NCBI GenBank assembly: GCA_900544825.1
Contig: UQWP01000074.1
Location: forward strand, 1 to 16,031
DNA from: an uncultured Prevotella sp.
Lineage (GTDB): Bacteria > Bacteroidota > Bacteroidia > Bacteroidales > Bacteroidaceae
Length of the DNA stretch: 16,031 nucleotides
Direction: 5' to 3'
Made by a program: the position numbers and the translations under genes. A model generated the notes under the pieces. It saw only the letters and a list, made by a program, of their open reading frames with translations, did not search any database and had not been told where the DNA came from. This document shows, piece by piece, positions 1 to 7,862 of this stretch (positions are counted from its first letter, which is position 1; every line of letters starts with the position of its first letter).

Positions 1-91
1 GGGTAGGAGGGGAAGGGCTACTTCTCTTCCGAAACTCATCAAAAAAAGAAAAAAACAAGGGGAAATAGGTGATTAAATGAAAAATTTGCAT

Positions 92-99
92 TATCTTTG
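92..99 (+). promoter_or_regulatory. Probable -7 promoter element of the M18 aminopeptidase gene
   Basis: TATCTTTG matches the Bacteroidota -7 consensus TAnnTTTG. It lies 53 bp before the ATG at 153, implying a leader of roughly 45 nt. No convincing TTTG -33 element is seen at the expected spacing, so the call rests on the -7 box alone. The leader is A-rich and has no Shine-Dalgarno motif, as is usual in this phylum. Confidence 0.55.
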
Positions 100-152
100 C
101 AGAAATATTTAATATTAAAGGAAACATTTGAAACAAAATAAAGATATAGACT

Positions 153-1439
153 ATGATCAAAAGATTATTATCCTTTTTAGACGCTTCGCCAGTGAACTTC
201 CTGGCTGTGAAGAATATCTCTGAGGAATTGGAGAAGAAGGGGTTCAGACGATTGAACCCTCAGGAGCCGCTGGGCAAGGTGGTGGCTGGTGACAAGTTCT
301 TCGTTACCAAGAACGACTCTTCTATCTATGCTTTCCAAATCGGAAAGAAGGCGCTTGCCGATGCAGGCTTCCACATGATCTGCGCTCACTGCGACTCTCC
401 TACCTTCCGCATCAAGCCTAACGCTGAGATGACTTGCGAGGGCGGTATCGTGAAACTGAATACCGAGGTTTATGGCGGTCCGATTATGTCAACCTGGTTC
501 GACCGTCCACTCACTCTGGCGGGTAGAGTGATCGTAAAGGGCGAGGATGCGATGCATCCGAAGACTCTCCTACTCCATATCCAGCGACCTCTGCTGCAGA
601 TCAGTAATCTCGCAATCCACTTCAACCGCCAGGTGAATGATGGCGTGAAGCTAAGCAAGCAGAAGGATGTGCTCCCTATCCTCGGTATCATCAATGATGA
701 ACTGGAGAAGGGTAATCTGCTGATAAACGTGATTACCGGCGAACTGAATATCCAGAAGGAGGATATCCTCGACTTCGACCTCTATCTGGCTGATGCCACT
801 CCTGCCTGCACCTTCGGTGTGCACGATGAGTTTATCTCTTCGGGAAGACTCGATGACCTGTCGATGTGCTGGGCGGGCGTAGAGGCTTTGATTGCTTCTG
901 ATGCCCAGGATACTACCCAGGTGCTGGCGATATTCGACAATGAGGAGACGGGGTCGCAGACCAAGCAGGGTGCGGGAAGTCCTTTCCTCTCTTATATGCT
1001 GCAACGCATCGCTCTTGCACAGAGCGGAACAGAGGAGGCGTATTATCAGGCTGTAGAGCGTGCCTTCATGATTTCTGCAGACAATGCGCATGCCTGGCAT
1101 CCTAACTACAGTGAGAAGTTTGACCCAACGAATCATCCGATGCTGGGTGGTGGTCCGGTAATCAAGTTCAATGCGGCACAGAAGTATGCGAGTGATGCGG
1201 TTTCTGCTGCCATCTTCGCGAATATCTGTGAGGCAGCCGGTGTGCCTTGCCAGCGTTTCGTAAACCATAGCGATGTGGCTGGCGGAAGCACCTTGGGCAA
1301 TATCCTCGCCTCTTCCATCCCATTGAAGGGCGTGGATATGGGTAATGCCATCCTCGCCATGCACAGTTGCCGCGAAACCGGCAGCGTGATTGATCACGAA
1401 TACTGCGTGAAGGCTTTCACGAAGTTCTATCAGTTATAA
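153..1439 (+). CDS. apeB: M18 family metallo-aminopeptidase
   Basis: This encodes a 428-aa cytoplasmic di-zinc aminopeptidase of the M18 (aspartyl aminopeptidase) family, which removes N-terminal, often acidic, residues from peptides and normally forms a large dodecamer. All the metal and catalytic landmarks are visible: H79 and D81 in CAHCDSPTFRIKP, D234 in SSGRLDD, the catalytic and metal-binding pair E264/E265 in FDNEETGS, D310 in ISADNAHAWHPNY, and H404 in LAMHSCRETG. Length is normal for the family and there is no signal peptide. The ATG at 153 is preceded by a -7 promoter box and gives the expected N-terminus (a short helix with a conserved SP-x-F segment). It is monocistronic: it converges on the SusD gene with only a hairpin between. 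The exact substrate preference cannot be read from the sequence; the family assignment is secure. Confidence 0.95.
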   Translation: MIKRLLSFLDASPVNFLAVKNISEELEKKGFRRLNPQEPLGKVVAGDKFFVTKNDSSIYAFQIGKKALADAGFHMICAHCDSPTFRIKPNAEMTCEGGIVKLNTEVYGGPIMSTWFDRPLTLAGRVIVKGEDAMHPKTLLLHIQRPLLQISNLAIHFNRQVNDGVKLSKQKDVLPILGIINDELEKGNLLINVITGELNIQKEDILDFDLYLADATPACTFGVHDEFISSGRLDDLSMCWAGVEALIASDAQDTTQVLAIFDNEETGSQTKQGAGSPFLSYMLQRIALAQSGTEEAYYQAVERAFMISADNAHAWHPNYSEKFDPTNHPMLGGGPVIKFNAAQKYASDAVSAAIFANICEAAGVPCQRFVNHSDVAGGSTLGNILASSIPLKGVDMGNAILAMHSCRETGSVIDHEYCVKAFTKFYQL

Positions 1440-1442
1440 GGG

Positions 1443-1487
1443 AGTTAGGGGAGTTAACTCCTTTAACTCCCCTAACTTTCATTTTTT
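1443..1487 (+). terminator. Rho-independent terminator between convergent genes
   Basis: A 15-bp perfect stem (1443-1457 paired with 1463-1477) with a 5-nt loop starts 3 bp after the aminopeptidase stop codon and is followed on the + strand by a T-rich run ending in TTTTTT. The hairpin also directly follows the SusD stop (1479-1481, minus strand), so it could serve both genes. The T-tract exists only for rightward transcription. Confidence 0.85.
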
Positions 1488-3206
1488 CTCATACCCCTTA
1501 TTCTGCACGAGCTTAGGATTCAGGTCGATGCATTTCTGAGGAATCGGGAAGACGGTGGTGAAGCCGGAGGATTCGCCAAGAAGAGGGGTGCGGAGATCGT
1601 ATGCCTCGGTGAACTTGCCGAAACGGATGAGGTCCTGGCGGCGCCAGCCCTCCCATACCAATTCCAGCAGACGCTCTTCCAGGATATTGCTGAGCGTAGC
1701 CGGGCGATTCGGCATACCCACACGGGCACGGACCTTGTTCAGTTCCACATCGCCATTCTCTCCCTTGCGCACCTTGGCTTCCGCCTTCATCAGCAGCACA
1801 TCGGCATAACGGAACAGCACGATGTCGTTGCTCTGCAACTTGCCATCCATATACGAAGTTCTATCCACCTCGTACTTCGCCATTCTGGCTCCTGCCGTCT
1901 TGATATACTGGCTGTTGGTGAGATTCTGCGCCACTTCGAAAGGCTGATACTCCAATGGCTTTCCATTGTCCATCAGCAGTTCATTGCCATCTACCTTTAC
2001 CACGCCCGCCACAAAGTTCATGCGGCAACGGGTATCCTCATCCGCCTCGCCATATCGGTTTGCCTTCATCGTAGAGACGGTGGCACAGGTACCGTTCTCA
2101 CTACCCCATCCCAAGGCTCCACCATGCGTATAATGGTAAGAACGGAAGAGATAATGGAACTGGTTGGTGTAGATATTCTTATCCATCGGAATGGTAAAGA
2201 TATTCTCCAGGGAAGTTTCATTATGGGCAGAGAAATTGAAGGCATCATCCTTCTCCAGTTCATAGCCCTGCTCCGCCAGTTTATCGCAATAGAAGATGCA
2301 GGTTTCCCAGGCATTCAACTTCTTGCTCCGGTTCTGTCCAGCCGTTCCTCCATTGAGCAGCGAGGCACCATCTGCCGTCTGCACCATGAAATAGATGTTC
2401 TTGCCCTTCGGACGCTTGGCATAGCCACGAGTCCAGTCATCAAACATATAGATTTCGGCATTCAACGCCAGTTTTGCCAACAGGAAGTTGACAACCGGCT
2501 GGGTGATTCGACCATAGTAATTGCCCTCCTTGTTGCTATGCTCATCCGGCAGATACGGCAGCACCTTCTGCAACTCACTGAAGATAAACTGGAAGGTTTC
2601 GCTCCTCTCGCTCTGAGCCGAGAGGTTGACATCGGTGACGGAGATGCCGGAAGCACCCGTAACCGACTCATAGATAGCCGATTCGCCCGAAGAGAGAACC
2701 ACCGGAACCCTGCCGAACATATCCATCGCCTCATAATACATCAAAGCCCTGACGGCACGCACCTCTGCCTTGAACTGATCCTTCTGGTTGGCTGTGAGCA
2801 GGGAGGAACGGGCATTGATGATGTCGAGCGACTTGTTAGCCAGGACAATCACCTTATAGAGATATTTCCAGGTATCATAGAGCGGTTCGTCATCCGCCGT
2901 CCAGTCATGTCGGTACATGGCATTCCACAATCCACCGTCATACCAGTCGCCACCACGAATGGGAATCATCGCCTCGTCGGTGGTCAGAGTATTGTAATCG
3001 TAGATGCCCCGGCAAGTGCCCTGAATGCCCTCGCTCTCGTTAGCTCCACCTATATAATTATAGAGCGAAGCCACGGCATTGGTATAGATTTCTGATGCAG
3101 AACCATAGATGGCATCCTCATCGAGCTGATCCTTGGGATGCTCATCCAGACAGGATGTCATCATCAGGGCAGCCATCAGAAAAAACAAGATTCTATATCG
3201 TTTCAT
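1479..3206 (-). CDS. SusD/RagB-like nutrient-binding outer-membrane lipoprotein
   Basis: This is a 575-aa surface lipoprotein of the SusD family, which acts as the substrate-capturing lid over a SusC channel. The N-terminus is a lipoprotein signal (hydrophobic stretch about 6-16, lipobox MMTSC with the lipidated Cys at 19). Family hallmarks include the TPR-like helical segment around 113-168 (FKAEVRAVRALMYYEAMDMFGRVP) and the conserved C-terminal part: LFRYADVLLMKAEA at 464-477, ERLLELVWEGWRRQDLIRFG at 511-530 and VFPIP...NP..VQNKGY at 552-571. Length is typical. It begins 12 bp after the SusC stop, so the two are co-transcribed from the susC promoter. The ligand cannot be told from sequence: the central region that sets specificity is not one I recognise, and no glycosidase, sulfatase or regulator is adjacent. 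Family call is very secure; ligand unknown. Confidence 0.95.
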   Translation of the reverse strand: MKRYRILFFLMAALMMTSCLDEHPKDQLDEDAIYGSASEIYTNAVASLYNYIGGANESEGIQGTCRGIYDYNTLTTDEAMIPIRGGDWYDGGLWNAMYRHDWTADDEPLYDTWKYLYKVIVLANKSLDIINARSSLLTANQKDQFKAEVRAVRALMYYEAMDMFGRVPVVLSSGESAIYESVTGASGISVTDVNLSAQSERSETFQFIFSELQKVLPYLPDEHSNKEGNYYGRITQPVVNFLLAKLALNAEIYMFDDWTRGYAKRPKGKNIYFMVQTADGASLLNGGTAGQNRSKKLNAWETCIFYCDKLAEQGYELEKDDAFNFSAHNETSLENIFTIPMDKNIYTNQFHYLFRSYHYTHGGALGWGSENGTCATVSTMKANRYGEADEDTRCRMNFVAGVVKVDGNELLMDNGKPLEYQPFEVAQNLTNSQYIKTAGARMAKYEVDRTSYMDGKLQSNDIVLFRYADVLLMKAEAKVRKGENGDVELNKVRARVGMPNRPATLSNILEERLLELVWEGWRRQDLIRFGKFTEAYDLRTPLLGESSGFTTVFPIPQKCIDLNPKLVQNKGYEKK

Positions 3207-3218
3207 ACACTTCAGATT

Positions 3219-5921
3219 TTAGAATTGAACACTTAGACCCAGCGAGAAGGTGCGGTAAAGCGGATAAGTGCGCTTGTCGTCGATACCCATCGTGCTGTTC
3301 ACCACGTAGCTGTTGATCATCGGAGTGAGTCCGCTGTAGCTGCTGATGGTGGCTAGATTGTTGACACTGGCTGATACACGGAGCGACTGTACAGCGCCCT
3401 TGCGTATCGGGATATCATAACCCAGGGTGAGATACTCGAAGTTGAGATAATCGCCCTTCTCCAACCAGTAATCGGATACGTTCTGATCGACGATGTTCTT
3501 CTCGGGAGCACCCTTCAGGACATTATAGTCCGGGAAGCTCGACATATTGTTGTATGCCAGCGCCGTGCCGTTGAAGATCTTATGACCGAAGGCTCCGTTC
3601 ATCTGGAAGGAGAGATACCAGTCGCGATAACGGAAGCTGATGTTGGAACCCAGGGTAAGCTTCGGAGTAGCCTGACCGGCGATGTATCGGTCGCCACCAT
3701 TACTCAGATCCACGGTTCCATCCTGATCCAGATCTTCGATATCATAGCGATAGTGTCCGTTGCCATCCTCTATCAATCCCCGGCAATGAGGAAGGTAGAA
3801 GACGCCGAGCGGCTGTCCCACTATCTGATAAACCACATTATTATATCCGCCATGCTGACCGGCACCCGAGAGGGCACCCACCGGCGTGATATCGGCTGCC
3901 GACATCTTCATACCCGCATATTCACCACTCAGCGACAGGAGCTTGTTCTTCTGCCAGGAGAGGTTCATGTTGATATTCAGTTCCATCTCCTTCTTCTGGA
4001 CAGGAGTGATGGAGAAGCCGATTTCCAGACCCCGGTTGCTCATGGAACCCAGGTTAGCCAACAGCTTGTCGTAGGCAAACGGCGGCACGGGCACATCGTA
4101 GGCATAGAGCATATCGGTGGTCTTGGAAGCGTAATATTCCGCCGTGAGAATCAGGCGGTTGTTCCACAGTCCCAGGTCGGCACCGATGTTCCAGGTGGCA
4201 CGCGTCTCCCATTTCAGATCGGGATTGTTGTTGCTGATCATTCCCATGGTTACCGTAGGCGAACTATTAACGGATACGATACCATTCTGCCGCACCGTAT
4301 TCATGGTGGTATAGGCAGAGATACCTCCGAGATTACCGGAGCGACCATAGCCCGTACGGAGTTTCAGCATCGTGATTTCACGATTGGAACGGAGCCATTT
4401 CTCCTGCTTCAGATCCCAGGCGAGAGAGACGGATGGGAAGAAGCCCCAAGTATGGTCATCACCCACCATGGAGGAACCATCGCCACGCATGGAAACGGAA
4501 AGGCTATATTTGCCAAGCAGGGTATAGTCGATATTGCCCATCACGGAAGCCAGCGCCTGGTCTTCGTAGTTGCTATCCGTACCTCCGAAAGGTCGGGAAG
4601 CGGCAGCACCGATATTGTGATAATACATATCATTGTTGGAGAATCCCTTAGCCGAAGTCCAGAACCCGGTGCGGATATCCTTCTGATATTCAGCACCTAC
4701 CATCGCCTTGAGGCTATGAACACCCCACGATTGCTGGTAATTGAGAGAGACATTGCCCAGCCATTCCTCGCTCTTGAATTCTCCCCGATAGAGATTGCCC
4801 TGCGCCCACACCCAGGTAGGGCAGAACTGGTTGTTCTCGTTGGAGGTATAGGTATAGGCACCGAAAGCAGAAATGCTGAGATGGTTGGAAAGATCATATT
4901 TCAGCTTGAGATGGGCATTGAAGTTCAGGTTCTTCGTGTCGTTGCGCTCCTTGAGCAAGGCTCCAGGAGGATTCACCTGAGATGCCGCCCCATTCTTTAC
5001 CCAACTGCCATTGAGCTTCTCGTAAGGATAGGTAGGATTCATGGCATCGGCAGAATAGAAAAGCATCTGACTGTCGAAGATATCATTGTTCTTGTAGGAT
5101 GAACCGAAGACGCCGAAATCGCCCGTCAGTCTGTCGCCGAACGCCTTCTGCGTGACATCAATCTTAGCCACGAGATTGCGATAGCCCTTGCTTCGGATGA
5201 TGGTATTATGATCGATATAGCCGAAGGAAGCACGATAGTTGCTTTGCGGAGTGCCGCCACTGAAAGCCAGGTAATGGTTCTGGATGGTTCCGGTACGGGT
5301 AATCGCCTTGCGGAAGTTGGTATCAAATCCCTTGTTGTTATACTCCAGCCCATACTTCTGGGCAGCGGCAATGTATTCGGCTGCATTGAGCATTTCCATG
5401 CTCTTGTACATCGCCTCGATACCGTAATTGCCTTCGTAAGAAATTTGGAATCCCTTGCCGGTACCCTTCTTGGTCTTCACCTGGATGACACCCGAAGCAC
5501 CACGTGAACCGTAGAGGGCAGTTTCGCTGGCATTCTTCAAGACAGTAAAACTCTCGATATCAGCGGGGTAGATGGTAGCAAGCGTAGCCACATCGGAAGT
5601 AACGCCATCGATGATGACGAGCGGATCGTTGCCGCCCATGATGGAAGTGGTACCACGGACACGCACGGAATTGAGCATGGCGATGCGGTCGAGACCATTG
5701 GTCGTGACGTTGACACCGGCAGTCTGTCCGTTCAAGGCATCGAGTGCATTATGCAGCACACCTTTCTTGAGGAGTTCAGGCTCCACCACGCTTATCGAAC
5801 CGGATAGGCGCAAAGAGTCCAATCCTTCGATGTTGACCGACTGAGCATGGAGGGTTTGGGGTGCAAGCATCATCGCACCCAGCGTATATACTATGAGTTT
5901 TAAGTTCTGTTCCATAAACAT
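3219..5921 (-). CDS. SusC/RagA-like TonB-dependent outer-membrane transporter, short form
   Basis: This is a 900-aa TonB-dependent porin that pairs with the downstream SusD. From the ATG at 5921 it starts with a signal peptide (hydrophobic about 8-20, likely cleavage after LHA at 26). The plug domain follows almost at once (about 43-150), with family motifs VRVRGTTSIMGGNDPLVIIDG, IESFTVLKNASETALYGSRG and GVIQVKTKKG; the rest is a 22-strand-type barrel ending in the expected terminal Phe (SLGLSVQF). Two features are odd. The carboxypeptidase-like N-terminal extension (about 80-100 aa) found in most SusC proteins is absent, and the usual DEVVVVGYG-like segment that serves as the TonB box is not recognisable before the plug. 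An in-frame ATG at 5945 is possible, but it would sit about 8-14 nt from the predicted transcription start and would spoil the signal peptide. ATG at 5915 is equally plausible. Confidence 0.93.
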   Translation of the reverse strand: MFMEQNLKLIVYTLGAMMLAPQTLHAQSVNIEGLDSLRLSGSISVVEPELLKKGVLHNALDALNGQTAGVNVTTNGLDRIAMLNSVRVRGTTSIMGGNDPLVIIDGVTSDVATLATIYPADIESFTVLKNASETALYGSRGASGVIQVKTKKGTGKGFQISYEGNYGIEAMYKSMEMLNAAEYIAAAQKYGLEYNNKGFDTNFRKAITRTGTIQNHYLAFSGGTPQSNYRASFGYIDHNTIIRSKGYRNLVAKIDVTQKAFGDRLTGDFGVFGSSYKNNDIFDSQMLFYSADAMNPTYPYEKLNGSWVKNGAASQVNPPGALLKERNDTKNLNFNAHLKLKYDLSNHLSISAFGAYTYTSNENNQFCPTWVWAQGNLYRGEFKSEEWLGNVSLNYQQSWGVHSLKAMVGAEYQKDIRTGFWTSAKGFSNNDMYYHNIGAAASRPFGGTDSNYEDQALASVMGNIDYTLLGKYSLSVSMRGDGSSMVGDDHTWGFFPSVSLAWDLKQEKWLRSNREITMLKLRTGYGRSGNLGGISAYTTMNTVRQNGIVSVNSSPTVTMGMISNNNPDLKWETRATWNIGADLGLWNNRLILTAEYYASKTTDMLYAYDVPVPPFAYDKLLANLGSMSNRGLEIGFSITPVQKKEMELNINMNLSWQKNKLLSLSGEYAGMKMSAADITPVGALSGAGQHGGYNNVVYQIVGQPLGVFYLPHCRGLIEDGNGHYRYDIEDLDQDGTVDLSNGGDRYIAGQATPKLTLGSNISFRYRDWYLSFQMNGAFGHKIFNGTALAYNNMSSFPDYNVLKGAPEKNIVDQNVSDYWLEKGDYLNFEYLTLGYDIPIRKGAVQSLRVSASVNNLATISSYSGLTPMINSYVVNSTMGIDDKRTYPLYRTFSLGLSVQF

Positions 5922-5958
5922 ATCACCGTTTAGTCCAGGTTTCAATCTATTCCGACTG

Positions 5959-5986
5959 CAAATATAAGAAAAAAGAATGATACCAA
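5959..5986 (-). promoter_or_regulatory. Promoter of the SusC-SusD operon
   Basis: On the minus strand, TATATTTG (5966-5959) is a perfect TAnnTTTG -7 box, and a TTG at 5986-5984 lies 17 bp upstream, slightly closer than the usual 19-21 bp. The predicted transcription start is near 5953. That leaves a leader of about 30-38 nt to the ATG at 5921 or 5915 and argues against the upstream ATG at 5945. Confidence 0.65.
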
Positions 5987-5993
5987 GCCCATA

Positions 5994-6014
5994 TTTTCGA
6001 AAAATCTTTCGAAA
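5994..6014. promoter_or_regulatory. Tandem TTTCGAAA palindromes, candidate operator of susC
   Basis: TTTTCGAAAA (5994-6003) and TTTCGAAA (6007-6014) are two copies of the same palindromic core with centres 12 bp apart, just upstream of the proposed -33 element of the susC promoter. The placement fits a binding site for an activator. No regulator gene lies nearby, so the cognate protein is unknown. Confidence 0.35.
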
Positions 6015-6041
6015 AAAGACTCAAAAAGCATCAAGTCCAAG

Positions 6042-6112
6042 GTAATCATAAAGTTCAAAGCTCAAAGTTCAATATTCAAAGTAATCATAAAGCTCAAAGT
6101 TCAATGTTCAAA
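6042..6112. repeat. Tandem repeat built from TTCAAAG-like heptamers
   Basis: Two near-identical units begin with GTAATCATAAAG: unit 1 at 6042-6080 (39 bp) and unit 2 at 6081-6112 (32 bp). After this head both consist of 7-mers close to TTCAAAG (TTCAAAG, CTCAAAG, TTCAATA or TTCAATG, TTCAAA). Unit 2 differs mainly by lacking one heptamer, which is what slippage of a 7-nt repeat would give. More degenerate heptamer-like sequence extends left to about 6030. The array lies between the dnaA terminator and the susC promoter and does not encode protein. Confidence 0.8.
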
Positions 6113-6125
6113 GTACATAAACGGA

Positions 6126-6168
6126 AAAAGGAAGCCAAGACAAATACAAACTTGTCCGACTTCCTTTT
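6126..6168. terminator. Bidirectional-type hairpin downstream of dnaA
   Basis: AAAAGGAAG (6126-6134) pairs with CTTCCTTTT (6160-6168), with a second inner helix GACAA/TTGTC separated by a small internal loop. A/T runs flank both ends, so on the minus strand the stem ends in a TTTTT tract (6129-6125). It lies about 100 bp after the dnaA stop and can terminate dnaA transcription before the susC promoter. Confidence 0.6.
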
Positions 6169-6216
6169 ATTTCATTTATATAAACGAGAACCACTATACC
6201 AAGGTTCCGTGCTTAT

Positions 6217-6250
6217 CTGATTCAAATCAGGCTCTTCCTAAAGGAAAGCC
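6217..6250 (-). terminator. Hairpins immediately after the dnaA stop codon
   Basis: GGCTCTTCC (6230-6238) and GGAAAGCC (6243-6250) form an 8-bp stem with one bulged C and a 4-nt loop, 15 bp after the dnaA stop. An adjoining small inverted repeat, CTGATT/AATCAG (6217-6230), shares one base with it. No T-tract follows directly on the minus strand, so this may be a 3'-end stabilising structure; the stronger hairpin at 6126-6168 is the better terminator. Confidence 0.4.
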
Positions 6251-6264
6251 CTTTCATGATGTGC

Positions 6265-7686
6265 TTATTTCTTCACTCTCAATCCATTCTCGATGCTAGA
6301 GAGTTCATCGAAGAACTCGGCATCAATCTTCAGTCGCTCCTCTACCTTGGCGCAACTGTGGATAACCGTGCTATGATCGCGATTACCAATGAGTTTGCCC
6401 ACTCTGGAAGCAGGCATCTTGATGAGTTTCTGAGCCATGAACATCGCCACCTGACGCGCCTCCACGTACTCACGCTTGCGGCTCTTGCTGTTGACTGCTG
6501 CCACCGTTACCTTATAATGATTGCAGACCGCCTCCACGATTTCATCGAGGGTGAGCACCTTGTTGCTCTCCTCTACCTTGACGGCACGCTTGATGACACG
6601 CTCCGCCAGTCGGATATCGATGCTGCTGTTATATACGATACTGTAAGCCAGCAAACCATTGATGGCACCCTGGAGATCACGCACACTACCGTTGCAGGTC
6701 TGTGCGATGAAGGAAACCACATCCTTTGGAATCTTCAGTCCATCCTTGCGCACCTTGTTGCTCACGATATCCACGCAGAGTTCCACGTTCGGCTTCTCCA
6801 ACTCCGCCACCAGTCCACAAGAAAAACGGGTGATGAGTCGGTCTGGCATATCCTTGAGTTCTACCGGAGGGCGATCGCTCGCCAGAATGATACGCTTTCC
6901 GTTGCGGAAGAGGTGATTGAAGATGTGGAAGAAGGTATTCAAGGTCTTCGCCTTGCCTGCCCAATCCTGCACATCATCCACGATGAGCACATCGATAGAC
7001 TGGTAGAAATTGATGAAATCATTGCTCGCATTATGCAGCACCGCATCGGTATATTGTGTCTGGAAGAGGCGGGCACTGACGTAGAGCACACGCTTCTGAG
7101 GATACATCTGCTTGGTTTTCAGACCGATGGCATTCACCAGGTGAGTCTTTCCACTACCCGAAGGACCATAGATGAACATCGGGTTGAACTGCGTGGTGTT
7201 CGGATGCTCAGCGATAGACAATCCCACCGAACGTGGCAGCTTGTTGCTGTCACCCTCCATATAATTATTGAAGGTGAGTTTCGGATCAAGTTGGGTGTCA
7301 ATGTCTTCAGGCTGCTGTGGTTCTGCCGGGTTAGCCTGTGTCTGTGGCTGCTGTGCCAATCTCTTGCGCTCAGCCTCATCAATATCAGCCGGATCAGCTT
7401 CCACATCCTGGGTCAACCTGTGCTCCTTATCCGTTACCACCCGATAAGTGAGACGGATGCCATCGCCGAAATTGCGATGCAGGACCTTGCTCAACAAGCC
7501 AACATAGTTCTGTTCCAAGTACTCATATACGAATGGACTTGGAACTTGAACCAACAAAGTCTTGGTCGAAGGCTTGTACGACTCAAAGACTATTGGTCGA
7601 AACCATGTATTATATTGCTGCTCTGACACATTATCCTTTATAAGTAAAAGACTATTGTCCCAAAGCGCTTTTGGACTTGCTAACAT
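6265..7686 (-). CDS. dnaA: Chromosomal replication initiator protein DnaA
   Basis: This is a 473-aa AAA+ ATPase that binds DnaA boxes and opens the replication origin. Counting from the ATG at 7686, domain I (about 5-85, WDNSLLLIKDNVSEQQYNTWF) is followed by a Q/P-rich flexible linker (about 95-135). The AAA+ core has Walker A GPSGSGKT at 174-181, Walker B VLIVDD at 233-238, the ILASDRPP sensor around 267-274 and RLITRF at 283-288. The C-terminal helix-turn-helix domain carries the signature GNRDHSTVIHSC at 434-445. Everything expected is present and the length is normal. A GTG six bases upstream (7692) is an in-frame alternative start giving 475 aa; an in-frame stop just before it excludes anything longer. 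The gene appears monocistronic, with its own promoter, leader hairpin and upstream DnaA box, which together suggest autoregulation. Confidence 0.98.
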   Translation of the reverse strand: MLASPKALWDNSLLLIKDNVSEQQYNTWFRPIVFESYKPSTKTLLVQVPSPFVYEYLEQNYVGLLSKVLHRNFGDGIRLTYRVVTDKEHRLTQDVEADPADIDEAERKRLAQQPQTQANPAEPQQPEDIDTQLDPKLTFNNYMEGDSNKLPRSVGLSIAEHPNTTQFNPMFIYGPSGSGKTHLVNAIGLKTKQMYPQKRVLYVSARLFQTQYTDAVLHNASNDFINFYQSIDVLIVDDVQDWAGKAKTLNTFFHIFNHLFRNGKRIILASDRPPVELKDMPDRLITRFSCGLVAELEKPNVELCVDIVSNKVRKDGLKIPKDVVSFIAQTCNGSVRDLQGAINGLLAYSIVYNSSIDIRLAERVIKRAVKVEESNKVLTLDEIVEAVCNHYKVTVAAVNSKSRKREYVEARQVAMFMAQKLIKMPASRVGKLIGNRDHSTVIHSCAKVEERLKIDAEFFDELSSIENGLRVKK

Positions 7687-7732
7687 TGACACTATTTACT
7701 ACTTATTTAATTGTTTTTTTACCTTAACACTA

Positions 7733-7754
7733 CATCAGATTGCACCATCTGATG
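7733..7754 (-). other. Stem-loop in the dnaA 5' leader
   Basis: CATCAGAT (7733-7740) and ATCTGATG (7747-7754) form a perfect 8-bp stem with a 6-nt loop. It lies just downstream of the predicted dnaA transcription start (near 7760), so it would be the first structure in the mRNA. It could stabilise the transcript, or act at the DNA level as an operator. Confidence 0.6.
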
Positions 7755-7765
7755 CAAATCGACTG

Positions 7766-7797
7766 CAAAATTACAAAAAAAAGCCCAAAGTAGCAAA
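7766..7797 (-). promoter_or_regulatory. dnaA promoter
   Basis: On the minus strand TTTG (7797-7794), a 20-bp spacer and TAATTTTG (7773-7766) match the Bacteroidota TTTG/TAnnTTTG consensus at the expected spacing. Transcription should start near 7760, giving a leader of about 70 nt. Confidence 0.8.
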
Positions 7798-7862
7798 TCG
7801 GGCTATTTATAATATTTTAAGACTACACTGATAACTCTCTCATAATCAAGCAACTAAGAAAG

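Larger units (their letters stand above)
5922..6264. other. Intergenic region between the susC and dnaA genes
   Basis: These 343 bp carry no supportable gene. From left to right they hold the susC leader and promoter (minus strand), a tandem TTTCGAAA motif, an AT-rich array of TTCAAAG-type heptamers, a symmetrical hairpin at 6126-6168 and a second hairpin close to the dnaA stop. The region is strongly AT-rich compared with the flanking genes. A tRNA or known small RNA was looked for and not seen. Confidence 0.7.

Noticed and set aside
3582..5102. 506-codon plus-strand open frame antisense to susC, and similar long frames opposite susD, the MCE gene and the GH2 gene
   Set aside because: All lie within confident genes on the other strand and their translations are rich in His, Arg and Ile with no motifs, as expected from codon bias of the real gene.
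5922..5945. Upstream ATG at 5945 as the susC start
   Set aside because: It falls only about 8-14 nt from the predicted transcription start and adds a polar stretch ahead of a good signal peptide.
6042..6112. Possible CRISPR array
   Set aside because: The units are directly adjacent without unique spacers, the repeat is only 7 nt and no cas gene is present.
6181..6260. Possible tRNA or small RNA gene after dnaA
   Set aside because: There are hairpins but no cloverleaf, no TTC-type T-loop in the right place and no acceptor stem; it fits 3'-end structures of dnaA better.
6256..7626. Long plus-strand open frame (456 codons) antisense to dnaA
   Set aside because: It mirrors dnaA codon structure, shows no recognisable domain or compositional protein character, and lies opposite a certain gene; a shadow frame.
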